Assembly: GCA_011525295.1 (NCBI GenBank)
Contig: WTGV01000059.1
Location: forward strand, 271,617-335,616
Reading direction: 5' to 3'
Origin: Pseudomonadales bacterium
Lineage (GTDB): Bacteria; Pseudomonadota; Gammaproteobacteria; Pseudomonadales; Azotimanducaceae
Length of the DNA stretch: 64,000 nucleotides
Position numbers and translations under genes: made by a program
Notes under the pieces: generated by a model
What the model was told of the DNA's origin: nothing
What the model saw: the letters and a program-made list of their open reading frames with translations, nothing else
Databases searched by the model: none
Shown: positions 39,126-48,800 of the stretch, piece after piece
How the letters are laid out: every line of letters starts with the position of its first letter
How positions within the stretch are numbered: the stretch's first letter is position 1

Positions 39126-39458
39126 CTAGGGGCACACGTTACAGACTCCATCTTGATTCGATGCGGACAAATTCGACGATTCAGAATCTTCTGAATCATC
39201 GTCCGGCGGGTAACGCCAGACTAACATCCAAGATCGGACTCTCTTTGATCCTTCGCCATAACCCGCACAGATGGTTTGAGAATCTTGACCGGTGTAAAGA
39301 TCGCTACCAATCCGATTCAGACAATTAGTGTCGGAAGACTTGTCAACGTAATGTTTTTTTTCCGATGAACTTCCGCAAAGTGCTGTCGTCATTAAGACGA
39401 AAAAACTCAAAGCAAGCAATGTGATGGATAATTTTGACTTCGTGGTGTTGTAAGACAT
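39126..39458 (-). CDS. Small exported protein, Cys-containing with Asp/Ser-rich part
   Basis: A 110-residue protein I do not recognise. The N-terminus has a clear Sec signal peptide: basic start, hydrophobic run LLALSFFVLMTTALC (about 12-28). Processing is probably near ALCG; the cysteine there is not in a good lipobox. The mature part has cysteines in NCLNR, TICAGYG and VCNVCP, plus an acidic DDDSEDSESSN segment near residue 90. The case for a real gene rests on an AAGGAGG ribosome site 8 nt before the ATG at 39458 and the signal peptide. It sits alone in the gene-poor island between the two IS110 remnants. Confidence 0.65.
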   Translation of the reverse strand: MSYNTTKSKLSITLLALSFFVLMTTALCGSSSEKKHYVDKSSDTNCLNRIGSDLYTGQDSQTICAGYGEGSKRVRSWMLVWRYPPDDDSEDSESSNLSASNQDGVCNVCP

Positions 39459-39685
39459 ACCGGAGTCCTCCTTACACTAATTGTACTCAATAAAGTTGCC
39501 TTAGATTTCAGAAACTTTGCTTTTCTAGAAGGAACGTGAAAAGTGCTGCAAAATGGGGCAACTATTTCAAGAGTTCCACATACGTACTGGCTCAACCACA
39601 AATTGTTTGTCTCCCGCTTCTATGGAACATAATCAAACACTTTGGTTCACTGGTTGCACAGAAAGGTTTGGTGTCACAGGCACAA

Positions 39686-40458
39686 TCAAGCAATTGCTAA
39701 TTCGGCGGTAGGTACAAGATTGCAACCGAGAGCGTGCGCTTGACGTCGGATGTGGGCGAGTTTGCGATTCTTGTGCTGTTTTTCAAAATCCTCGAGGGAG
39801 CGTTCGACGTACTCCGTACCATCGCGCAACATCGCATAAACTAAGCGCGCAATTTCATGGGCAGTCGCTTTGACAGCTTTGGCTTTTTCCATCCTGCCAC
39901 GATCGCCCGCAAAATCGCCAGACCGGTCTGGCCGACGATAGTGCTGAGGACATTGTCTAATTGCACGTTCATTTGCATCAACGCTTTTTGCATGTGGAGC
40001 ACCTGACGACTGCGGTCTTTGACCACCCGCTCTCGTTGTCGTACGTAGGAACGTAAGGCGCAAAATGCATCAGGAGTGCGATACGCACCCGATAACATTC
40101 CCAAACTCATCAATTGCCGAATCCATTGACAATCCAACACGTCTGACTTGCGACCATCGGCGCGCTTCGTCGCCCGTGGATCAACCAGTCGCACCTCAAA
40201 ACCCCAGCGTTCTAAGACTTCATAGACGGGGATCCAATAGACTCCCGTGGCTTCCATGGCCACTTGTTGCACACCACAGTCGCGCAACCAGCGCGCCAGC
40301 TTCTTTAACGCTTCGGTATAGGTACCAAAAGTACGCACATTCTTCTCGGCCGCCTCTTCTGCGACCGCTACATATAGTTCTTTCTTGCCGACGTCAATAC
40401 CGGCACTATGCGGATAACATACCGTCAATGGGGCTTCCCGACGACGTTCTTTTTTCAT
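39686..40458 (-). pseudogene. IS110-family transposase, central part deleted and out of frame
   Basis: The first 190 or so residues (from ATG at 40458) form the RuvC-like DEDD domain: AGIDVGKKEL (first Asp), VAMEATGVYWIPVYEVL (Glu), and GRKSDVLDCQWI (last two Asp). They run to QTGLAILRAIVAG. At about 39895 the sequence jumps, one frame over, to MEKAKAVKATAHEIARLVYA. This is the C-terminal helix region of the family, ending at 39686. A full transposase is about 340 residues; the missing middle holds the catalytic serine region. The reading frame left of the junction runs a few codons into nonsense. A longer upstream start at 40557 is open but falls inside the non-coding left end. Confidence 0.85.
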
Positions 40459-40792
40459 GTTTTTCCCGATTGGTTCTGTGAATGAGTCAAGGAGCTCGGG
40501 ACACGCGAGCGAATAAACCAGTCTTCTATGCGAGGTCGAAAGAGTAGCAACATTCATACCCCTCTCGCGCCATCAGTGAAGGACGCTGAATACGTGTCGG
40601 ACCAAGCTAACATACGGGGCGCTAGCGACACCATTGTGGAATCGGCCTCGGACCGAGCTAATTCATTCTATGATACCAATTGAGGAGCGCTTCGGGAACA
40701 GGAAATCGAGCGAGCGATTGGGGGAGGAATATCATCAGGTGATGTTCCCTTCGTGAATACGAACTCGACAAGACGAGTGTCAGAGCTAACAT
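40459..40792 (-). ncRNA. Putative bridge-RNA-encoding left end of the IS110 element
   Basis: The 330-base non-coding stretch upstream of the transposase start is matched by the left end of copy B (about 37775-38062). Conserved blocks include GAGGTCGAAAGAG, CGCCATCAGTGAAG and GTGTCGGACCAAGCTA. In IS110-group elements this position encodes the bridge RNA that pairs with target and donor DNA. I infer the role from position and from conservation between copies. I did not fold the RNA or identify its guide loops. Confidence 0.4.
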
Positions 40793-40864
40793 GTTGACAC
40801 TTCACGGTATCTAGTCGAATTTAGGTCAAAAGATTGCTTAGGAAAGCAGCTAGGTAAATCCCGT

Positions 40865-43800
40865 TTATTTCACTATTAAAGGCACCCAGCGAATCGCGTC
40901 GGCATAAATCGTCTTTTTGTTCGAAGCGCCCGAAAGCCACACTTCCGTCAGTGATACGTCGACATCAAACTCGCCAATAGTGTTCCAGCCGAACTCAGCC
41001 GCTTGTGCATCAAATTCGATCGTTTCCCTCTTTTCACCATTTGCTATCAAAATTTCAGTCATCCCAGGTGGAAATCTGTCGTACCAGTCTATTGCTTTCC
41101 CTTGAACCAACAAAATGCGAGCTTCAGCACCGTTTGGATCTAGTAGTTCGACCGGCATATGGTAGTCGAGACGCCAACGACCAGATTTGGGTAACGAAGT
41201 GGTAAATTTGGCGTACGACGATCGTTCCCGCTTTCCCTGATAGATAAACGTATAAGTACATCGATATTTGCCGAATGCTCTTTCATCAGCACGCCGCAGC
41301 CATCTCTGTTTCGGCAGCGGGCCGCCTCGTTCAGGTACGTACAGTAGCATGCCTTGGTCCCATTCCTCTAATAGGGTACTATCGAGAAGATCACGCACGA
41401 AAGTAAACACTGGATTGGTCGCCAGTGGTGGATTCTCGTACACGATTTCAAATGCTTCGTCGAGATCGTCGACAATGATCTCCGGACTATCGAGAGGCGA
41501 CCAAGAAGAGTCGACAACATAAGGCTGTGCAGGCTCGTCAACTATAGTATCTACGTCAAATGTCTCTGGGATGTCAATACGAATAGCATCCCTACTTAAG
41601 GACAAGTAGGGTTCAACGTACACTACGTCAATCGGTCTCGGAAACCAATCACTGACCACATTCAATCGCACTGATTCCTTACCTCGAACTAGGAATGTCT
41701 TTGATGCCTTCCTAGTGTCCAAGCGCTGACCGCCGTACGCACCTTCATGCAACCACGATACCGTCGCGAAGCCATCAAACGGTTCTGCATTGTGAACGAT
41801 TAGACTCGCTTGAAAAACTTTTCCATACTCGGAATCTGGTAATCGTTTAATCGATGGTTCAGCCAAAATGAAACCAGGCAACCCTTTTGCGGAAAGCCAA
41901 TCTCCAAGTACGCTCCCTAAGTCAAGATCATTTTTTTGGGCTACAGCGACCAAGTCATCGTAACTATAGGTTTTGCCTCTGTGTGCTTTTACCAGTTGCC
42001 CTAACATAGTAGCCATTGATCGCCTACCCAGCAAGTCCAACAAAATCCTCGACAAAGCCATTGATTTCAAGCGCAGGACGCGAGAAGCTCTCAGCGGTGC
42101 TTCATCAAATGATAGTTCGCCAATCGAGTACTCTTCCAAATCGTTCCACACACCAGATCGCGAAAAGTCTCGTAGTAGAGCTAGTTCTTCTCGACTTCTG
42201 TTGGACTTATTTCGGGAAAAGTCGAACAATTCAAAAATACTACGCTTTGCGTTGGCTAATGCGACCTCAAAAATGAAATGACGACCGGGGTTCAAATCGA
42301 TTTGATCATCCCAAAAAATGCTTCTATCAAAAATTAACCGTTGAACGACTTCCTCCAAAACTTGGTTCAATTCTCGCGCGCCAGACTCAATGGTAGAAGA
42401 CTGGGAATGAACAAAGTCTCTAGCAAAACTAATAGAAGGATGTTCACCGAATACGTTTCCGTTGAAATAAGATGACAATGCGGTACCGGACATACTCCCA
42501 GATCTCAGTCGTTGCAACTCGGTATGACCCTGTAGATCCGAATTGTGATCAAACGCTAGTTCACCTGTGATATCGACTTTGGCATTCGGTAGGGACGATT
42601 CCCGCATCAACACCATACCGGGGGGTCCCATGATCGTGTCCATATTCCACCCCCCACCATATACGCGTAACGATGCCGGTACTTCAACCAGCGAAAATAG
42701 CTCATAAGGATACACGAGACCAACATCGACCCAAGAGACCAAGAATCTCGATATTCGAGTCTTGAGTGATCTCACTATTTCTCTCATATCTTGAAATTTA
42801 CGTTGATGATGTTTCGAGTAGAGCACTTCAAACTCTACGCCTTCCACCACGGTACTGGCACGCTCAAATTTCGAACTGACTAAAGTCATTTCGGGGACTG
42901 GGTTCTCTGGTGCGATCTGATAGACCGATTGTCTTGGATCATTTTTTCGGACCAACTCACGATGTCCCGGTCCTGCAACAAGCCAAGACTTCGGTACAGA
43001 CACTGTAATATCCACCTTGTAAAGATCCCGAGGACGTACTTGCCATTCGTCTTCACCAGTCGCGGCACCGGAAGTCGGATACCACTTAATCCCAGAGGTT
43101 AGAACCACAAAGTTAGGATGAAATATGAAGCTGTCGGTTCCCATCGCGAACAAGTTCCGAACCTTTGCACCAGCGATGTCTTTAGTTTTTATAGCGGTAT
43201 CTAAATACGCAAATCGAGCGTCAGGACGACCACGAGCCTTAATTCTGACAGGTATGGCATTCCCATCTCGAGTGTGGGTAGGAACTTGTAAGATTCCGTG
43301 TTCAAAGCTATAGTCATCAATTTCATTGCCATCCACCCAATATTTGTTGATTCGATAGCCTGGATTCAACGACAAAACTACATAATCGTGAGTGTTGTCC
43401 TCGGGTGGGATTAATTCGACGGTCAAGTCCAACTCTACTCTGCGATTTGGGACTATATCGACACTGCCACTGATGCGGGTGACGTCGGGAAATGTACTCA
43501 GTTCCAAAGTACTGTGGGCGCGGACCCATCTCTGTATTTCCTGCTGGCTAAGTTGATGGTGAAGCATTGATCCACCGATTATCAAACTGCCAAGAATACA
43601 AGAACTAATACCAACAACTGCGAAGTGGGTGCGACGCGTTAGAGGTCGTTGCCAACAACATCCAGCTAATACCACAAATCCAACCGTAAAAAATAACAAC
43701 GAAAACCGGTTGAGTAGAATCTCGGCCGACACAAAACGGGGAGCAATTTCCGATGGAAAGAGTGTCGCTCCTGTAGTGGTAATAAGAGAGCTAGATAGGT

Positions 43801-44425
43801 CGAGCGGCAATCGGAGAAACAGCCAAAAAACAACTAGGAGACTTGTCAGCGCGATTAGGACAACGGTTGCTTTAGATCGTATAACGGTAGAAAAAAATAT
43901 TACTAAAGAACCAAAAAATGCGAGATTGGGTACAAGGTCCCAGACCAAGAACGCGGCAATACTGTGTAACTCAATGAGATTACCATAGCCAAGACCAGCA
44001 CTCTCTGCGATCCAACCGTACAGAGTAATTGCGAGAACGATGAACACGACGGGAACGGTAAGCAACGAGACTAGTCCCAACAACCGCCCAAACACTACCG
44101 TTACATTAGAAGCTGGTACGACTTCCAAGACTTCGTTGATCCTACTGCGAAGATCTCTTTCTCGAAGATCGTAAGCGAATAAAACGATCGCGATACAAAA
44201 GAGCGCCATAAAATACGGACCTAGGGTCGCGGCCAAATAAGTCGGCGCCATCATGCCCACACTAGCAGATTCGTCCACTCTAAAGATGTACTGCCATTCA
44301 ACGAGTACGTAGAAGACAATACACACAGCGACCGCGAGTAGAAGGTAAATCTTGGCCCGAAAAAGCCTGAGCGTTAGCCTCACTTCGGTTAGCGCGACGA
44401 CGAAAACTGTTTGAAGAGTCAACAC
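40865..44425 (-). CDS. ABC-2-type permease fused to M1-like region (no HExxH) and golvesin-like module
   Basis: A 1186-residue inner-membrane protein. The first 285 or so residues are an ABC-2 permease with six to seven helices, including ALFCIAIVLFAYDLRERD and a cytosolic LEVVPASNV-type loop. A last helix near 270-290 leads into a large periplasmic part. From about 310 to 850 it resembles the beta-sandwich and peptidase fold of M1 aminopeptidases (RVELDLTVELIPPED, YGGGWNMDTIMG). The zinc motif HExxH is nowhere present, so it is probably not a peptidase. A beta-rich linker follows. The last 140 or so residues (GRWRLDYHMP, GWNTIGEFDV, YADAIRWVP) look like a golvesin/xanthan-lyase-type C-terminal module. 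It lacks an ATPase; the fused ATPase upstream on the same strand is the likely motor. Confidence 0.8.
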   Translation of the reverse strand: MLTLQTVFVVALTEVRLTLRLFRAKIYLLLAVAVCIVFYVLVEWQYIFRVDESASVGMMAPTYLAATLGPYFMALFCIAIVLFAYDLRERDLRSRINEVLEVVPASNVTVVFGRLLGLVSLLTVPVVFIVLAITLYGWIAESAGLGYGNLIELHSIAAFLVWDLVPNLAFFGSLVIFFSTVIRSKATVVLIALTSLLVVFWLFLRLPLDLSSSLITTTGATLFPSEIAPRFVSAEILLNRFSLLFFTVGFVVLAGCCWQRPLTRRTHFAVVGISSCILGSLIIGGSMLHHQLSQQEIQRWVRAHSTLELSTFPDVTRISGSVDIVPNRRVELDLTVELIPPEDNTHDYVVLSLNPGYRINKYWVDGNEIDDYSFEHGILQVPTHTRDGNAIPVRIKARGRPDARFAYLDTAIKTKDIAGAKVRNLFAMGTDSFIFHPNFVVLTSGIKWYPTSGAATGEDEWQVRPRDLYKVDITVSVPKSWLVAGPGHRELVRKNDPRQSVYQIAPENPVPEMTLVSSKFERASTVVEGVEFEVLYSKHHQRKFQDMREIVRSLKTRISRFLVSWVDVGLVYPYELFSLVEVPASLRVYGGGWNMDTIMGPPGMVLMRESSLPNAKVDITGELAFDHNSDLQGHTELQRLRSGSMSGTALSSYFNGNVFGEHPSISFARDFVHSQSSTIESGARELNQVLEEVVQRLIFDRSIFWDDQIDLNPGRHFIFEVALANAKRSIFELFDFSRNKSNRSREELALLRDFSRSGVWNDLEEYSIGELSFDEAPLRASRVLRLKSMALSRILLDLLGRRSMATMLGQLVKAHRGKTYSYDDLVAVAQKNDLDLGSVLGDWLSAKGLPGFILAEPSIKRLPDSEYGKVFQASLIVHNAEPFDGFATVSWLHEGAYGGQRLDTRKASKTFLVRGKESVRLNVVSDWFPRPIDVVYVEPYLSLSRDAIRIDIPETFDVDTIVDEPAQPYVVDSSWSPLDSPEIIVDDLDEAFEIVYENPPLATNPVFTFVRDLLDSTLLEEWDQGMLLYVPERGGPLPKQRWLRRADERAFGKYRCTYTFIYQGKRERSSYAKFTTSLPKSGRWRLDYHMPVELLDPNGAEARILLVQGKAIDWYDRFPPGMTEILIANGEKRETIEFDAQAAEFGWNTIGEFDVDVSLTEVWLSGASNKKTIYADAIRWVPLIVK

Positions 44426-44819
44426 TTCGGCTAAGTTAGACTATTAACTAGTGGTTGGCAGACACAACAGAATTTTACAAAGAGCGTGAACATCCGCTCG
44501 ACGATGGGGTAATAGTAGACTAATTTGGCTTTTGAAGGTTTGTGGAATTTTCTGAAATTCGTTTTTTTATGAGATCTGGACACTACTACCACATAAATGA
44601 GGACGAATCAGGTGCACTTTTTGATGCGAAACGCAAAATTTTGTCATATTACGATTTCGCACTCGAGCGGAAGCTAGTCGGGAGATTTTTTGCTACCTGG
44701 AAGGGTTCTACAATCCATGCCGAGTGCATTCAGCACTGGATTATCAGTCTCCAGTAGCTTATGAACGGAGATATGCAGTGGAGAATGGTTCTACAGCAAA
44801 TCCCAAAACAAACTGTCTA
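44426..44819. other. Region between alkB remnant and ABC-2/M1-like gene
   Basis: About 390 bases without a confident gene. A 71-codon plus-strand frame at 44542-44757 (GTG start, no clear ribosome site, containing FFMRSGHYYHINEDESGALF) is possible but unsupported. The minus strand does not continue the AlkB homology. The promoter or linker for the gene starting at 44425 should be here if it is not read through from the upstream permease gene. Confidence 0.4.
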
Positions 44820-45125
44820 TCAAACTGAGGCAACTTCAAAACCTGAATATCGGAACGAAGCACTGATACTAGAGAACCAAGCCGACAGGCGAGGAACAGG
44901 CATCGACTTGTCGAAGAGTTTGATGTGATCCTTAACCCGGTCAATTTCAGCGAGCGACCGAGCGAACAACTGATCGCTGACTATCGGAGATAAGAAGCGT
45001 GGAAAATACCGAACAATTCCGTCCTCTTGGATGATTGGAATTGCGGTGCTGTTAGCCGCTACAGCTACTGAATGATCGTATTGCAGCGCATTAGACACTG
45101 AGTAGTTTTTCGCGTCGTTCGCCAC
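44820..45125 (-). pseudogene. Truncated AlkB-type 2OG-Fe(II) dioxygenase
   Basis: A 101-codon fragment matching the N-terminal third of AlkB-like DNA/RNA demethylases. The order is GIVRYFPRFLSPIVSDQLFARSL, a DHIKLF segment, then VPRLSAWF and RYSG, as in family members of about 200 residues. The sequence departs from the family directly after RYSG and stops 7 codons later. The iron ligands HxD...H and the C-terminal arginines that hold 2-oxoglutarate are missing and were not found in other frames downstream. Its 5' end overlaps the end of the ABC-2 permease gene by 35 bases. I read it as a non-functional remnant lying between two genes of the transporter locus. Confidence 0.65.
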
Positions 45126-45825
45126 GCATGTAGGCTAAACAGATTAGACCCAAAATGACAAGAAAGTAGCCAATGCGGTTTTGCAGAATAAAAGATAGCA
45201 AGTTCACAGACTCATCGATGTTCGCCGCGTATGGGTTGAAAAACGGCAAGAATTTTTTCATGTTTTCTTGCCCTGGACCCTGTAACAAAAGCAAACTTAA
45301 CCCGAACAACACCACTGCAATAATCGCGCCGGATACTTCACTGCGAAACAGCGCTGAGAATCCCATGGATATCACCATGAAAAACATGGCGGCTAGAAAT
45401 GCACCCAACATTGCTTCAATAGGAAAATGGGTAAAGTAGAACCAAGTGTACAACGCCAGAACAATTTCAGTAATGATCACCATCGCCATCGCTGCGAGTA
45501 ACTTGATCGTCCAAACCCGAATCGCGCCACCCGGTACCGTGTAAATGATCTCAATCGTCCGAGCATTTATTTCCCCAGCGATGATTCTTAGTCCGAGTAT
45601 TCCACCCAATATTGCCAACGGTATTCCCAACATTCGATTCTGAACATCCGATGCGGTGATCGAATTGATAATGTTGATCTTATCGTGTTCGAGGAACGTG
45701 TGTACCGACAACCAACCAACAACTAGCACAAGCGGCCAAATCCAAAAAAAGTGTCCCGCTATTGCGACCATCGCAAGTCGAATCAATTCAAGCCATTGCG
45801 AGACTTTTACCCAAACAGCTCTCAC
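45091..45825 (-). CDS. ABC-2-type transporter permease
   Basis: A 244-residue six-helix permease. The first helix is near 25-45; the second ([31 protein letters not shown]) contains the typical cytosolic E-x-R-x-x-T coupling segment of ABC-2 (NosY-like) permeases near 90-100. Further helices lie at about 108-130, 140-160, 165-185 and 215-235. The start is GTG at 45825, overlapping the TGA stop of the giant RND-ABC gene (GTGA). The two are translationally coupled, and the fused ATPase is the obvious energy source for this permease. The 3' end overlaps the alkB remnant. The substrate is unknown. Confidence 0.9.
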   Translation of the reverse strand: MRAVWVKVSQWLELIRLAMVAIAGHFFWIWPLVLVVGWLSVHTFLEHDKINIINSITASDVQNRMLGIPLAILGGILGLRIIAGEINARTIEIIYTVPGGAIRVWTIKLLAAMAMVIITEIVLALYTWFYFTHFPIEAMLGAFLAAMFFMVISMGFSALFRSEVSGAIIAVVLFGLSLLLLQGPGQENMKKFLPFFNPYAANIDESVNLLSFILQNRIGYFLVILGLICLAYMRGERREKLLSV

Positions 45826-48800
45826 GTTTCTGCCTGCGCAAGGAGCCAGAGATAACCATCCTCTGGTCGCGGTCCTATCGTCTCTGCACTGTCGCTAGGT
45901 GATACTGCAGCGACGATGCGTTGAAGTTTTCCACCGGAGGGGGTGGGCGATTCCTCGGCTAGGGTAGCTCCGGTTGGAAGTTCAAAGCTTGCGCCTGGTT
46001 CGAGCTCTACCGACCAAACCTTGTCGATCGCTTTTTGCGCGAGCTCAGTTGGACTACCGTCAAATCTTAAGCGGCTCTTCGCGATAACCAGCACGCGATC
46101 GCATGAAATAGCAACGTCTTCAACTACATGAGTCGAAAATAGCACGATACGTGAAGCAGCTAGTCGAGAGAGCAGATTACGAAAACGAATTCGCTCGCGA
46201 GGATCCAACCCCACGGTCGGTTCGTCAACAATAATGATGGAAGGTAACCTCAGCAATGTCCGCGCGACAGCTACTCGTTGACGCATACCGCCCGATAGTG
46301 AGCCAATCTTTTCATCGATCTTATCACCAAGGCCCACTTCTTTTAGAAGTGTGCGAACACGTTCAGCCCATTCAGCTGGAGGAATCTCGTATAGTGCTGC
46401 GTAGTACGCGAGATATTCCCTAGACGACAGATTGCGGGGGAGACCAGCATCTTGTGGCAAGTATCCAACCCAACGCGCGAGTACGTGCCTAATCGGACCA
46501 AGCGACACTCCACCATAACGGACGTTCCCTCGTGTAGGATCTAGTATGCCTGCCAGCTGCCGGAGCAGCGTCGTCTTACCAGCACCATTGGGGCCTAAGA
46601 TTCCGATCATCCCTTTAGTCGCCGTAAACGACACGGATGACAATGCATGTATTTCTTTACCCGGAAGATCGAACCCTCCAAGCTTGAGCGTCATCCGCCG
46701 ATACCATGTACGGGGATACTTTAAGAACCCCTTGGTCACGCGCGCCGCGATTTTCCCTGTGGATTGTTGTAGCGCATTGCGACGAACCAATTGTCCAAAT
46801 ATTAGAAACGCACTGAAAAATATCGGCCAAAACCAGTTTGAACGCGCTGGTTCATCGTTCAGATATACGGGATTGACTATTTCCAAGTAACAGAAACTTA
46901 GCACGGCGATCCAAGGGAGCAATATCTTGAAAAAGCCTTCGATACCGCCGCGAACGTGAATTCCCTCTGGCGTTACAAATCCTCGAAACTTCCGTATCTC
47001 AACACAGACCAAAGACAAGAATGCCGAAGCTGCTAACCAAAACAACAATTTCCACCCACCCGCGTTGTTTATCCACCCTATTGCGCCAAAACCAAATGCC
47101 AAAATAAGGAGCACCATCGTGCGTTCTAACGTTTCCGCCCTGGTAAAAATCGTTCCATTAGCTTTCAGTACTTTAGCTACGAATTCCTTGCGAGAATTCA
47201 GCGCGCGCCCTATCGCTCCAGGTAAACCGTATATCTTGCGAAGGTAGGTGACAACAAGTTTCGGAGGGCCATCACGCACTTCCGGTTCCGGCAATTCGAC
47301 CCGCCGAAAAATCAACACTATCAGGGTTAAGTAAAAACCAGCAATTAAAACTGAGCAAACGATCTGCCAGAAAAACTCATCGAGACCGGCAAATTCCATC
47401 AGTACGAACATGGTTCCGATGGTCAGAGTCATCCAACCGATCATAAGCCAAGCTCCTAACCGACCAAAGGTCTCGTCGAGGCGTTTGAGAAACACATAGC
47501 CCACCGGAATAATGATGAGAGTGAGAATCGCACTGGATACTAAGCCACCCATAACTACTATGGCAAACGGTGGCCACATCTCGTTTTCTCGACCCGTCGT
47601 GATAGCGAGCGGAAACAGAGCTGCAACCGTCGTCGCGGTGGTCATTAGAACTGGTCTTGTGCGTTCGAGCACAGCCGCGAACGCTGCCGCTCCACGCGTA
47701 AACCCGGCGCGAGAAAATTGTTGCATCCGATCAAGTAATAAGATCGACGGATTAATACTTAAACCGGCAAGTACGAAGAAACCAAGAACTGCAAAAAAAC
47801 CCAAAGGAGTACCGGTTAAGACTAACCCCCACATCGACCCCACGATCACCAGTGGTATAGAGAGAAATATCAACACCGGCACCGCAAGGGATTCAAATGT
47901 AAACGCTAACACTAAGAACAATAAACCCAGTACTGGCAACACCAATTTCTGCACGAAACTAAACTGTTCCGCTTCGCTTGGCGTATCTACTACATAGCCG
48001 GCAGGAATTGGAATCTGACGAATGAATTCCTTGACGTTTTCTTCAATCGCGACGCGTTCTGGTCCGCTCTCTGGGACATCGTTGTCCAAGGAATAGATCA
48101 CCGGCATTTCTCGGCGACCATTTCGATACGTGATGGTTGCAGGCGGTATCCCCCTTCTAATGGTCGCCAGCGCATTGACTGGTAAGGCTCCGTTGGGAGT
48201 TTGAACGCGCATTTCCCTCAATTCTCGTAATGCAACGTTCCGTTCTCTCGCGCTTTCGAGTTCAATGCGAATAGGAATTTCGCGACCATTTGAGAGAGGA
48301 AAGTCTATTTGCGTAGATGACACATCACGGCCTGACAAGTCAACAAACGACATCGCTTGTTGCAGTGTTAAACCGAACGCGTCTAAAGCGCGGCGGTTGG
48401 GTTCTATCCAGAGTTCTGGAGAGCTTTGATTTACCGGAACATTAGTGGATTGAACATTTGGGTGTTCGCGTAGTTGCGTACTAATTTCCTGTGCCACGTC
48501 ATAAAGTATCTTAGGATCTGGACCAGAGACGATGACTTGTTTTGGAATACCACGAAAACGAGATCCTCCGTAATAGCCTCCACCACCCCACCCATAACCG
48601 TAACCACGAAATACATCTACGATGTCAAAAACGTCGGTCATTACTTTATCTTGTATGATTTGGTCCACCAAGCCATTAAATTCATTAGCACGGAAGTCCT
48701 CAGGACGGTCCTTGATGTCGACGAAAGAAATATTCAGAGTTACTTCGTCTACATTCACGCGGGACTGAATCGACGCAACTCCCGCGGTGTCTAAAAGAAT

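Larger units (their letters stand above)
39622..40792 (-). mobile_element. IS110-family remnant, copy A (internally deleted)
   Basis: An IS110-type element read on the minus strand. Its left end (40792-40459) is a long non-coding stretch, followed by the transposase remnant (40458-39686) and a short right end to about 39622. Boundaries are set by where similarity to copy B (37317-38062) fades: TGTTCCCTTCGTGA...GAGCTAACAT on one side and ATGGAACATAA on the other. IS110-group elements have a long left non-coding end that encodes the bridge RNA, and no terminal inverted repeats, which fits. About 150 central and C-terminal codons of transposase are missing, so the copy cannot move by itself. Confidence 0.8.

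Noticed and set aside
44542..44757. A 71-codon plus-strand frame between transporter genes
   Set aside because: GTG start without a ribosome site, no family resemblance, and it lies opposite to the locus. Kept only as a note.
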